Of a stretch of DNA of 64,000 bases, positions 37,058 through 45,748 are shown one piece after another. This stretch comes from Persicobacter diffluens (GTDB lineage: Bacteria > Bacteroidota > Bacteroidia > Cytophagales > Cyclobacteriaceae). The notes beneath the pieces are model-generated. The model was not told the DNA's origin. It saw only the letters and a program-made list of their open reading frames with translations, and did not search any database. The DNA lies in the NCBI RefSeq assembly GCF_036244895.1, contig NZ_BQKE01000004.1:248001-312000 (forward strand), written 5' to 3'. Position numbers and translations under genes: made by a program. The number at the start of each line of letters is the position of its first letter. Within the stretch, counting starts at the first letter, position 1.

Positions 37058-39121
37058 ATGAAGAAATCATTATTGTTTTGCTTATGCTTACTGGCTTCCA
37101 TCAATAGCTGGGGGCAGTATTTCCGCTCAGAGGAGCTAATGAAGGTTGGGGTTTATTATTATCCGGAACAGTGCCCTGAGGAGCAGTGGGAACGGGATAT
37201 TAAAAATATTGCTTCCCTGGGATTTGAATTTATCCATATGGCAGAATTTGCCTGGGCTCAAATGGAACCCCTGGAAGGGCAATATGATTTTGACTGGTTG
37301 GATCGGGTGGTAGGCCTGGCAGAAAAATATGAGCTAAAAGTGGTTTTGGGGACGCCAACGCCCTGTCCTCCAAAATGGATGACGGATAAATACCCGGAAG
37401 TTTACTTGCAGGATAGCCATTACCAACGAAAGGAACATGGGACCCGTGCCAACATTTCAGTGACTAACCCCAAAGCCATTGCCCTAACGGAGGGCATGGT
37501 GACGGCCATGGCAAAGCATTATGCCAATCGTTCCTCCATTGTAGCCTGGCAAATAGATAATGAACCGGAAGGCAAAAAAGACTATAGCCCCTCCGCTCAG
37601 GTAGCTTTCCAAAAATGGTTAAAAGCCAAGTATAAAACCATCTCCGGCCTGAATTACGCCTGGGGTACGGCTTTTTGGAGTCAGCATTATGATAGTTTTG
37701 AGGCGGTCAATATTCATAACCAAAGCCAGGTAGGCTGGTGGGGAACTAACCCGATTGCCCTATTGGATTTTGATCGTTTTACCGCAGACCAGCAGGCCAA
37801 ATTTTTGGATCTGCAGGCGCGTATCATTCGCAAATATGTGGCGCCTGAGCAGCAAATAACCACTAACTATGTTGCGAAAAGCTATGGGGCAGATCCTTCC
37901 CGCACGCATGATTTGGATTTTCCTTCCTTTACAGCCTACCCAAACTATGGAAGCGCCAACCTTGGGGAACAGGGATTCCGCATTGGCGATCCTAACGTTC
38001 TGCTGCATGCCAATGATTATTTCCGTTCTCAGGCCGGACTTACCGGGGTGATGGAGCTGCAACCCGGGCAGGTCAACTGGGCTGGGGTGAATAGCCTTTT
38101 ACTTCCCGGAACCGTAAAAATGTGGCTGTGGCATTGCTTTGCCGGTGGGAGTGCTTATGCCTGTACCTATCGGTATCGTCAGGTATTGTACGGGTCTGAG
38201 CAATATCATGCGGGCATTGTGTTACCTGATGGCGAAACGCTATCTATGGGGGGAAAGGAATATGTTGAATTTATGGACGAATTAAAACAGCTTAAGAAAG
38301 TGGCAAATCCTACGTCCAACTTACCAAAGTCCTGGGCTAAAAGGAAGACGGCTGTCCTTTGGAGTTATGATAATTTTTGGAATTTAAATACGCAGGGGCA
38401 AACTCAAAAATGGAATAGCTGGGAAATTCTTCACCGCTTTCATTCCCTTTTAAATAGGATGGGGAATCCGGTAACGTTTATCCATGAGGAGGAAGATTTT
38501 AATCAATATCCATTTATGGTGGTGCCTGCTTATGAAATGGTGGATCAGGCTTTAGTGGATAAATGGAAAAAATATGTCGAGCATGGCGGACAATTATTCC
38601 TTACGGCACGTACAGGTGCCAAGGATAAAAATAACCACCTGTGGGAAGATGATTTCAGTGGGATCATGAGTTCGTTAATCGGGGCCAAAATTGAAGCCTT
38701 TGATATGTTGCCCTTCGGGAAAGTGGGTAAAATTGATTTCGGAAACCAATCGCTTTCGTGGGATATTTGGGCTGATTTGCTAGAAGTGGAAGAGGCCGAG
38801 GTCATTGGAAGTTATGCGGACCAGTTTTATGAAGGAAAAGCAGCCATGGTGAAGAATAAACTGGGTAAAGGGGCTGTTTGGTATTTAGGGGCCTATGCTT
38901 CGGATGGGGCCTTAGAGGCAGCATGTTTGGAGCACTTTCTGGCGAGTAATGGGCTGGATGTAAAGCCTCTTCCGGAAGGAGTCTTTTCCTACTGGCACCA
39001 GGGCGTTCAGGTTTGGGTAAATTATAGTTCAAACGCTTACACTTTAGCCATTGATAAGGAGCAAAAAGTCCTTTTCGGACAAAATCCGATTCCACCTGCG
39101 GGAATTTTGGTTTGTCAATAA
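37058..39121 (+). CDS. GH42 beta-galactosidase, exported
   Basis: The 687-aa protein has a signal peptide (MKKSLLFCLCLLASINSWG), which is unusual since many GH42 enzymes are cytoplasmic. The GH42 opening VGVYYYPEQCPEEQWERDI and FAWAQMEP are present. The acid/base is Glu ~169 in AWQIDNEPEG, and the nucleophile is Glu ~333 in GVMELQPGQVNW. A trimerisation (class I glutamine amidotransferase-like) domain (WSYDNFWNLNTQG ... GGQLFLTARTG) and a small C-terminal beta domain follow. Together with the GH2 enzyme it gives the locus two beta-galactosidases, perhaps for different linkages (xyloglucan galactose versus galactan). A short intergenic stretch separates it from the second GH74 gene. Confidence 0.92.
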   Translation: MKKSLLFCLCLLASINSWGQYFRSEELMKVGVYYYPEQCPEEQWERDIKNIASLGFEFIHMAEFAWAQMEPLEGQYDFDWLDRVVGLAEKYELKVVLGTPTPCPPKWMTDKYPEVYLQDSHYQRKEHGTRANISVTNPKAIALTEGMVTAMAKHYANRSSIVAWQIDNEPEGKKDYSPSAQVAFQKWLKAKYKTISGLNYAWGTAFWSQHYDSFEAVNIHNQSQVGWWGTNPIALLDFDRFTADQQAKFLDLQARIIRKYVAPEQQITTNYVAKSYGADPSRTHDLDFPSFTAYPNYGSANLGEQGFRIGDPNVLLHANDYFRSQAGLTGVMELQPGQVNWAGVNSLLLPGTVKMWLWHCFAGGSAYACTYRYRQVLYGSEQYHAGIVLPDGETLSMGGKEYVEFMDELKQLKKVANPTSNLPKSWAKRKTAVLWSYDNFWNLNTQGQTQKWNSWEILHRFHSLLNRMGNPVTFIHEEEDFNQYPFMVVPAYEMVDQALVDKWKKYVEHGGQLFLTARTGAKDKNNHLWEDDFSGIMSSLIGAKIEAFDMLPFGKVGKIDFGNQSLSWDIWADLLEVEEAEVIGSYADQFYEGKAAMVKNKLGKGAVWYLGAYASDGALEAACLEHFLASNGLDVKPLPEGVFSYWHQGVQVWVNYSSNAYTLAIDKEQKVLFGQNPIPPAGILVCQ

Positions 39122-39265
39122 AAAAAGTATACTGGAAAAATAGGTCGCACTGCAAATGAGGCAATATTTATCAAATTCGGTATTGATTATTATCATTACA
39201 ACATAAAGGAGTCAATTAGGTAGGTTAATTTCCTTAACATTTTTTTAACCAAAAGGACTCTTTTT

Positions 39266-42200
39266 ATGAAAAAGATCAAAAACTTACTGTTTTTTTTAAC
39301 ACTGTTTTTCATAATTGAAAAATCAGTAGCCCAAACTAATTATTCCTGGAACAATGTCGCCATCGGTGGTGGCGGCTTTGTTTCTGCCGTCATTTCCGCT
39401 CCCAATGACCCGAATGTGTTTTATGCACGTACCGACGTGGGCGGGGCTTATCGTTGGGATGAAGCTAACCAGCGCTGGATTTCCCTGATGGACTGGGTCT
39501 CGGTCAATGAGCGGGGTTTGTTAGGGATTGATGGAATCGCTGTGGATCCCAATGTACCTGGTCGACTGTATATGTTGGCTGGTACTTCTTATTGGAATGA
39601 CGGAAAATCCATGTTCCTGCGCTCAGAAGATTATGGAGAAAGTTGGGAAACCTTTGATGTGACCAGTCAATTTAAAGCCCATGGGAATGGAATGGGCCGA
39701 GCCAATGGGGAGCGTATTGCGGTTGATCCCAATAACAGCAATGTTATTTTTTGCGGTACTCGCTTCAATGGTTTATGGAAAAGTACCGATCGGGGCAGCT
39801 CCTGGCAACAGGTTAGCAGCTTCCCGCTTACCACTGCTACGGCTAATCAGGCCGGGGTTTGTGTGGTGCTTTTTGATCCGGCCTCCGGCAATGGCACCTC
39901 CAGCCAAACCATTTATGCCGGGGTTTCCCGGGCAGGAGAAAATTTGTATGTCAGTCAGGATGGAGGCGAAAGTTGGACGCTAATGGCCAATCGCCCGACT
40001 GAGGGGGAAATTATGCCGCAGCGCATGGCCATTTCGGCGGATGGATCCAAACTTTACATTACTTATGGAAATGGGGGCGGCCCTCATGCGATGCTTTGGG
40101 ATGGCGTTACGGATTATTATAATCGGGGCGCTGTCTTTAAATGTGAGGTGGCCACGAGCAGTTGGACCAACATTTCCCCCCAGGACTTTTATCAGGATCT
40201 GGACGCTTTATCAGACGAAAATATTCATTATGGAGCGTATAGCGGGATCTCTATTGATCCTCAAAATGAAGACCGCATATTGGTGACTTCCATTAATTCC
40301 TGGCGGGGAACCCAATACTGGAATGTTGAGGGCAGCTGGAAAGATGTTTGGGGAGATAATATTTTTCTTACCGAAGATGGAGGGGAAAGCTGGCGCGAGA
40401 TGTTCCGCTTTTATTGGACAGAGGGCGGCTTTAGTCCGGATTATGAGATGCTCAGTGAAAATGGAATTCCCTGGATAGTAGGTAATACCATACACTGGAA
40501 TGGGGCGGCTGTGATTGATCCTTACAATTCCGAAAGAGCATTTGTGACCTCCGGGAATGGAGTTTTTGCCACCGAAAACTTATCGGAGATGGATTCGGTA
40601 GGAGAGTGGGTGAATAATGAGCAGGTGTATACCTATATCGGAAAAAGCAACTGGAAATTTGTAGCCCACGGCATTGAAGAGACCGTTCCCGAAGAAGTAG
40701 TAAGCATTCCGGGCGGGCCATTGGTATCGGCGATTTTGGATTATGATGGCTTCGTACATGAAGACATTACCCAGGCCGCACCTACGGGCAGACACCAAAC
40801 CATCATCCAGGGGCAATCCGTGGCAATGGGCTCCACCACCGGTTTAGCCTTTGCCTATAATAGTCCAAATAATATGGCGAAATCTGCTGGTACCTCCGCC
40901 AATGTCAATGGTAATGAGGTGGAGATTTGCGCCGTCACCCTCTCTTCTGATGGTGGGCTTAGCTGGAACCAGATTTATGCCGAACCTAGTCCGGTAAGTG
41001 TGATTCCCACCAGTGGTAAACTCAGCAAAGGAAAGCTGGCCATGTCAGCAGATGGCGCGGTAGTCGTTTGGGCGCCCTTCAGTAACCAGCCGGCTCCATG
41101 GGATCCCAGTCAGACGACCAATATGGGTCATCCTGAATTGTTTTATTATCAAAATTCTTCCTGGAGTAAATCTGAAGGTATTGAATTTTATTGTAGGCCA
41201 GCAGCGGATACGCAAAATGAGAATGTGTTTTATGCCTATAATAAGGATAATGGATATTTGTATGTGAGTCAGGATAAAGGGGCTTCCTTTCAGCAGGCAG
41301 GCTATGCCGGTACCAGTAGTTTTATGGCGGCACGTGCTGTGCCGGCTTATGAGGGACACGTCTATGTGCCGCTGGCGCCAAATGGAGGTTTAGCCGTTAC
41401 CACCGATATGGGCGCTTCTTTTTCAAATGTGGAGGGAGTGAGCTCTTGCGAGGCGGTCGGCTTTGGGAAGGAAATATCGGCCGGAGCCTATCCAACTATT
41501 TTTATTTACGGAACGGTTGGTGGCGTAACGGGGGTATTTCGCTCCACGGATCAGGGGCAATCCTGGCTAAGGGTGAATGATGATGAACATGAATATGGTG
41601 GCCTGGCCAATGGAGAGTTTATTGTCGGAGACGCCAATGTTTTTGGCCGGGTTTATATGAGTACGGCCGGTAGAGGAATTGTCTATGGAGAGGCGACAGA
41701 TGAAGCCTCCAATAATGCACCAATAGCACTTTTCACTACTTCTGTTACGGAGGGGGAACTTCCCTTAACTGTTGATTTTGATGCTTCTGCCAGTTATGAT
41801 CCGGACGGAGACGCCCTTTCTTATCTCTGGAATTTCGGAGATGGGGAAACTGCTTCCGGCCTTACGGCTAGTCATGCGTATGCTACCGCAGGGCAATTTG
41901 CCGCCAGTCTGACGGTTTCTGATGGTAGTTTGTCCGCCAGTAAATCTATAGTGATTACTGTAAACGATCCGGCAGTAAACCAGCCGCCGGTAGCCGTGGC
42001 TTCCTCGGATGTAAGCACCGGACAGGCCCCATTATTGGTACAGTTTAGTGGTGAAGAAAGCAGGGATCCCGAAGGGGCAGGTTTATCCTATACCTGGGAT
42101 TTTGGAGATGGCATTGGCAGCAGTGAAATGTCGCCTACACATGAATTTGAATTGGTGGGCAATTATTTGGTGGTGTTAACGGTCTCCGATGGGGAATGGA

Positions 42201-43177
42201 CTGCTACTGACAGCCTCAATATCACGGTGATCGCCGAAGGTGAAAACCAATTACCCATCGCGGCATTTGAAGTGGATATTGCCGAAGGGTTAGCGCCCCT
42301 CACTGTTAATTTTGATGGTAGCCAAAGCTATGATCCAGATGGAGAAATAGTAGCTTACGAGTGGAGCTTTGGTAATGGGGAAGCGCAGACCGGAAGTGTG
42401 GTTACTTACACCTTTACGGAGGCAGGAGATTTTGAGGTTATTTTGTCGGTAACCGATAATGAAGGAGGGTTTGGCACTACTGCTCTCATTATTTCGGTGG
42501 AAGAAGAAAATACCGGTGGAGGTGATTGTGATTTTAATTTGCCTATGACAACGGCACTTCCTTCATTAAATAAAACTTATAATTATATTTATGTAATTGG
42601 TGAAGGGCCTGATCTTTCGAATTTTACCGGTGTGACAATTAATTGGGATTTAAATTTAAACGGTTTATGGCAATTTTCCATTCAAACCAATAACGGTAAT
42701 CCGGCCTGGTATAAGGATCTTAGGGAAAATATGACTTACGCCTTTAATACAGCAGCTCCTGAGGTGACATTCAGTGGTAGTGGCGTAGCGGGAATGGATG
42801 GGGCCTATTGGATTGGACTTGACGGTGAAAACTTAGTGCTCACTGCCCAAAGTGGTGCCTATAGTATCTATTGTGCCGCTACGGAGGGATATCCCTGTCA
42901 GGAGAGTAACCAGCGACAACTGATCGAAAGAGAAATGGAAATTACCGTTTATCCTAATCCTGTTAAGGGAAGTCAATTACATATTGTACTGGATGACCAA
43001 CTGAATGCTTTAGGAGAATTAACTATTTATACCATTAATGGTCAGGAAATATTGACTCAAAAATTAAATGCATATCGAAATTTGATCAGCTTGCCCTTTA
43101 ATGGTCATCAGCAATTTTATTTGTTGAAAATCAGCCAGGGACAGCGGCAGGTAGTGAAGAAAATTCTGATAGAATAA
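39266..43177 (+). CDS. GH74 xyloglucanase with three PKD domains and T9SS sorting domain
   Basis: The 1303-aa protein has a signal peptide and a GH74 catalytic region up to residue ~810. The base is Asp ~57 in YARTDVGGAYRW and the acid is Asp ~492 in ILDYDGFVHED. Three PKD domains follow (~815-1085, each with a YLWNFGDGE-like or YEWSFGNGE motif). Next is a ~115-residue beta-rich domain (~1090-1205, VIGEGPDLSNFTGVTINWDL ... GAYWIGLDGENL) that I do not recognise. A T9SS type A sorting domain ends the protein (VYPNPVKGSQ ... YLLKISQGQRQVVKKILIE). It shares the catalytic architecture with the GH74 at 17161 but is clearly diverged. It likely acts outside the cell on polymeric xyloglucan, with PKD and the unknown domain as spacers or binders. 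Confidence 0.93.
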   Translation: MKKIKNLLFFLTLFFIIEKSVAQTNYSWNNVAIGGGGFVSAVISAPNDPNVFYARTDVGGAYRWDEANQRWISLMDWVSVNERGLLGIDGIAVDPNVPGRLYMLAGTSYWNDGKSMFLRSEDYGESWETFDVTSQFKAHGNGMGRANGERIAVDPNNSNVIFCGTRFNGLWKSTDRGSSWQQVSSFPLTTATANQAGVCVVLFDPASGNGTSSQTIYAGVSRAGENLYVSQDGGESWTLMANRPTEGEIMPQRMAISADGSKLYITYGNGGGPHAMLWDGVTDYYNRGAVFKCEVATSSWTNISPQDFYQDLDALSDENIHYGAYSGISIDPQNEDRILVTSINSWRGTQYWNVEGSWKDVWGDNIFLTEDGGESWREMFRFYWTEGGFSPDYEMLSENGIPWIVGNTIHWNGAAVIDPYNSERAFVTSGNGVFATENLSEMDSVGEWVNNEQVYTYIGKSNWKFVAHGIEETVPEEVVSIPGGPLVSAILDYDGFVHEDITQAAPTGRHQTIIQGQSVAMGSTTGLAFAYNSPNNMAKSAGTSANVNGNEVEICAVTLSSDGGLSWNQIYAEPSPVSVIPTSGKLSKGKLAMSADGAVVVWAPFSNQPAPWDPSQTTNMGHPELFYYQNSSWSKSEGIEFYCRPAADTQNENVFYAYNKDNGYLYVSQDKGASFQQAGYAGTSSFMAARAVPAYEGHVYVPLAPNGGLAVTTDMGASFSNVEGVSSCEAVGFGKEISAGAYPTIFIYGTVGGVTGVFRSTDQGQSWLRVNDDEHEYGGLANGEFIVGDANVFGRVYMSTAGRGIVYGEATDEASNNAPIALFTTSVTEGELPLTVDFDASASYDPDGDALSYLWNFGDGETASGLTASHAYATAGQFAASLTVSDGSLSASKSIVITVNDPAVNQPPVAVASSDVSTGQAPLLVQFSGEESRDPEGAGLSYTWDFGDGIGSSEMSPTHEFELVGNYLVVLTVSDGEWTATDSLNITVIAEGENQLPIAAFEVDIAEGLAPLTVNFDGSQSYDPDGEIVAYEWSFGNGEAQTGSVVTYTFTEAGDFEVILSVTDNEGGFGTTALIISVEEENTGGGDCDFNLPMTTALPSLNKTYNYIYVIGEGPDLSNFTGVTINWDLNLNGLWQFSIQTNNGNPAWYKDLRENMTYAFNTAAPEVTFSGSGVAGMDGAYWIGLDGENLVLTAQSGAYSIYCAATEGYPCQESNQRQLIEREMEITVYPNPVKGSQLHIVLDDQLNALGELTIYTINGQEILTQKLNAYRNLISLPFNGHQQFYLLKISQGQRQVVKKILIE

Positions 43178-43186
43178 ACCATGTTC

Positions 43187-43223
43187 AAGCACTCATGGAT
43201 GATTTTCATGGGTGCTTTATTTA
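43187..43223 (+). terminator. Hairpin between the second GH74 and the esterase gene
   Basis: An 11-bp stem, AAGCACTCATG (43187-43197) with CATGGGTGCTT (43207-43217), including one G-U pair, has a 9-nt loop and is followed by TATTTAAATT. It starts 10 bp after the GH74 stop and only ~20 bp before the next ATG, so it may attenuate rather than fully terminate. Confidence 0.65.
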
Positions 43224-43236
43224 AATTAATATAACG

Positions 43237-44649
43237 ATGATGCTTCAATTGATTAAAAGATTTTTTTTAGCCGTGCTCCTGCTTGTGGGATTCGCAGAGT
43301 TTAGCTGGGCACATGTTAGCTTGCCGGGTATTTTTAGTGATCATATGGTACTGCAACAACAGGCCAGGGTGAAAATATGGGGCTGGGGAAAACCTTATGA
43401 GATGGTTAAAATCTCTACCACCTGGGCGCCGGATCATATAGATTCCGTACAGGTCACCAGTCAGTCTTATTGGGAACTGGAGGTGCAAACGCCCGCAGCC
43501 GGAGGGCCATATGAAATGTTGATTGAAGGATGGAATAGCATTGCAATTAAAGATATCCTTATTGGTGAGGTCTGGTTGGGAAGTGGGCAGTCCAATATGG
43601 AATGGTCGGTGAATTTGGGGATAGAAGATGGAGAAAAAGAGGCGGCTCAGGCAAATTTTGAGGACATTCGCTTTTTTACCATGCCCACCAGTGTGGCCCT
43701 CACACCACAGCAAATGCATGCCGGCCGATGGGTGAAGTGCACTCCTGCAACTATGCGGGATTTCAGTGCGGTGCTTTATTTTTTCGGTAGAGATTTGCAT
43801 CAGGAGCTGTCGGCTCCCGTGGGTTTGATAAATGCCTCCTGGGGTGGTACGCCTATAGAGGTTTGGATGCCGGAGGCCAGTGTCAACAATGATCGCGCGC
43901 TGCGGGAAGCTGCTCAGCTTTTACCCGCCATGCCTTGGTGCCCGATAGAGCCGGGTCGGGTATTTAATGCCATGATACATCCCATTATTCCCTTTAAAAT
44001 TAAAGGGGCGATCTGGTATCAGGGAGAATCCAATGTGGAAAATGCCGCTACCTATTCCAGAGCATTTGCCGGATTGATTAATGCCTGGAGAAGTGCCTGG
44101 GGATCGGATTTTCCTTTTTATTTTGCTCAAATAGCCCCATACAACGGCTACGGGGAGGATAATGTCAATGGCGCTATTATTCGTGATCAGCAGCGTCTGG
44201 TATTGGATAGGGTGGGTCATACCGGCATGGTCATGATTTCTGATATTGGAAATCTAACAGATATTCACCCAAGAAATAAAGTAGATGTAGGCCGCAGATT
44301 TGCCCATCTGGCCTTTCAAAATGATTATGGTCGAACCGTCAAAAATATGAACGGCCCTCAGTATGACCATTTTGAAGTGAGTAAGGGAAAAATAAATGTA
44401 TATTTTTCTAATATTCAGGGGGATTTACAGTTTCATCAATCTAAAAACTCATTGTTCGAATTATTAACGAATGAAGGGGAGTGGTTGCAGGCGGAGGCAA
44501 AAATTGTGAAAAATATGGTGGTGTTGAATAAGCCGGATTCGGATATTGTGGGTATTCGCTATGCCTATAAAAACACCTCAGAAAGTAATATTACGGATAA
44601 TATGCTTATTCCTATCTCTACTTTTAGTGATTATTTGGAGCAGTTTTAG
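43237..44649 (+). CDS. SGNH/sialate-O-acetylesterase-like carbohydrate acetylesterase (CE20-type)
   Basis: The 470-aa protein starts at ATG 43237 or the adjacent ATG 43240. A signal peptide ends near ...EFSWA. It has the split SASA/SGNH layout: VSLPGIFSDHMVLQQQ, VWLGSGQSNMEW with catalytic Ser ~119, the Gly-rich INASWGGTPIEVWMP block, IWYQGESNV, and the Asp/His pair in LTDIHPRNK (Asp ~342, His ~344). Annotation pipelines call this family sialate O-acetylesterase, but proteins of this type in xyloglucan loci (CE20, XacXaeA) remove acetyl groups from xyloglucan galactose. That role fits here far better. It is the last gene of the xyloglucan locus before the repeat array. Confidence 0.88.
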   Translation: MMLQLIKRFFLAVLLLVGFAEFSWAHVSLPGIFSDHMVLQQQARVKIWGWGKPYEMVKISTTWAPDHIDSVQVTSQSYWELEVQTPAAGGPYEMLIEGWNSIAIKDILIGEVWLGSGQSNMEWSVNLGIEDGEKEAAQANFEDIRFFTMPTSVALTPQQMHAGRWVKCTPATMRDFSAVLYFFGRDLHQELSAPVGLINASWGGTPIEVWMPEASVNNDRALREAAQLLPAMPWCPIEPGRVFNAMIHPIIPFKIKGAIWYQGESNVENAATYSRAFAGLINAWRSAWGSDFPFYFAQIAPYNGYGEDNVNGAIIRDQQRLVLDRVGHTGMVMISDIGNLTDIHPRNKVDVGRRFAHLAFQNDYGRTVKNMNGPQYDHFEVSKGKINVYFSNIQGDLQFHQSKNSLFELLTNEGEWLQAEAKIVKNMVVLNKPDSDIVGIRYAYKNTSESNITDNMLIPISTFSDYLEQF

Positions 44650-44701
44650 TAGTGAAACATTTCCTGATATTGAAAGAGTATAGGTGATTCCACCTTTTAG
44701 A

Positions 44702-44857
44702 GCATGTTTAAAGGCCAAAATTCGCAGCGAAAATTTGCTTATTGCAGAAGCGATACCCGATTATTTTGAGAGAATAGCATCGCTATTGTTGAGAAATTAT
44801 CCAAAATCGCTTCCAATAATTCGAATTTGCCGCCGGATGGTGGGCCTTTAAACACGC
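44702..44857 (+). repeat. Palindromic intergenic element, copy 3
   Basis: This is the best-kept copy. The 15-nt ends GCATGTTTAAAGGCC (44702-44716) and GGCCTTTAAACACGC (44843-44857) pair at 14 of 15 positions. The central AATAGC-ATC-GCTATT stem is intact, and the arms GAAGCGAT...GATTATTTTGAGAG and GAGAAATTATCC...ATCGCTTC mirror each other. It lies directly against the truncated regulator-like remnant at 44892, which suggests it inserted there. Confidence 0.82.
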
Positions 44858-44891
44858 ATTAATAGTGCCCGCCCTTGGGGGTATTGGAGTG

Positions 44892-45017
44892 ATGTTCTCT
44901 CATAAACGCCTGCAGCAAATTAACGCCCTGCCGGAGGAGGACAAACATTGCATTCTCTATACCATTGATAATCTGCTGGCTTCTGCCAATACCCGGCAGG
45001 CGTATACAGGGAAGTGA
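44892..45017 (+). pseudogene. Regulator-like gene tail, repeat copy A
   Basis: The 41-codon frame contains KRLQQINALPEEDKHCILYT then IDNLLASANTRQAYTGK. This resembles the C-terminal helical tail of Bacteroidetes XRE-type HTH regulators, though the HTH itself is missing. The frame is open upstream into the palindromic element copy 3. Partial copies recur at 48604-48702 and ~52266-52360, and a stub at ~55831. Copies B and C lie beside an AAA/PD-(D/E)XK gene start. Confidence 0.55.
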
Positions 45018-45048
45018 GAGGGTGGATGATCATGCTCAGGTAAAAGAA

Positions 45049-45078
45049 AAAGGATTCCGTGCTGGGGAATCCTTTTTT
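45049..45078. terminator. Conserved array terminator, copy A
   Basis: AAAGGATTCC (45049-45058)/GGAATCCTTT (45066-45075) is a perfect 10-bp stem with a 7-nt loop and T6. It has A-rich sequence on the other side and can work for both strands. It lies between the regulator-like tail and the end of the cassette-3 small gene. Confidence 0.8.
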
Positions 45079-45122
45079 GGTATTTTGAATTATTTGTTTT
45101 ATCCGGCGGAAAGGTGACCTTT

Positions 45123-45746
45123 TCAAAGAGAGGAGCCTTCATGATCATAATACCAATTCGTGTCTAACTTTTTGCATTTGTTAATTTTTTTTCTCCAATA
45201 TATATTTAGTTTATCGGGTTCATTTATATAATACAATTTACATCTCTCCGTCAGGTGAAATATTATTCTCCTTCCATTTTTTAAATTCCCTTCTATACTT
45301 ATGTTCGAATAACCTACTGATTCTGGGATTTCTATATCATTATATTCAATATGAAAAGCATTAACGTACTCAACATAAGAATTGAAGGGATCTCCTTTAA
45401 TTCTTTCAAAGAATAACTTCGAGGACTTGTTTAGGCGTGAGTATGCCTGTCTTTTTTCAATACTATCTGCGCTAAACTTAAAAATTGGGATAATATAAGA
45501 TGAATTTTCAACAGAGTCTAAAATATCAATACGTTCAACTTGTAAATCTATTTTTTTTGTTTCTTCATTATATATCGCCTTTGTACGATATGAAGCAACA
45601 GCTATGGAATACAAGGCATTAAATTTTTTATTTCTATTTAAAAAATAGAAATTCTCAGATACTGTATCGCAATCAATAGTCTTACTTGTTTGGCAGTTAG
45701 TCAATATGATTATACTAAAATATATTATAAATTTATACGGAGACAT
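45123..45746 (-). CDS. Putative immunity lipoprotein, cassette 3
   Basis: The 207-aa protein starts MSPYKFIIYFSIIILTNCQ, a lipoprotein signal with lipobox LTNC, so it is likely membrane-anchored in the periplasm. The body is AT-rich, Lys/Tyr/Ile-rich and beta-containing, and I do not recognise the family. It starts 2 bp after the stop of the Rhs-tip toxin gene, the standard toxin-immunity order. A periplasmic immunity protein would suggest a toxin acting in the periplasm. The function is inferred from position only. Confidence 0.55.
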   Translation of the reverse strand: MSPYKFIIYFSIIILTNCQTSKTIDCDTVSENFYFLNRNKKFNALYSIAVASYRTKAIYNEETKKIDLQVERIDILDSVENSSYIIPIFKFSADSIEKRQAYSRLNKSSKLFFERIKGDPFNSYVEYVNAFHIEYNDIEIPESVGYSNISIEGNLKNGRRIIFHLTERCKLYYINEPDKLNIYWRKKINKCKKLDTNWYYDHEGSSL

Positions 45747-45748
45747 AT

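Larger units (their letters stand above)
44858..45122. other. Junction between the xyloglucan locus and the Rhs cassette array
   Basis: Short region holding the best regulator-like gene tail (44892-45017) and its terminator (45049-45078). Nothing else is recognised. Confidence 0.5.

Noticed and set aside
43267..43800. A 177-codon minus-strand frame
   Set aside because: It is antisense to the acetylesterase gene and is a product of its codon bias.
43237..44649. Sialic acid metabolism role for the esterase
   Set aside because: The family name suggests sialate O-acetylesterase, but no other sialic acid gene is present and the surroundings are a xyloglucan locus, so a CE20-type acetylesterase is more likely.
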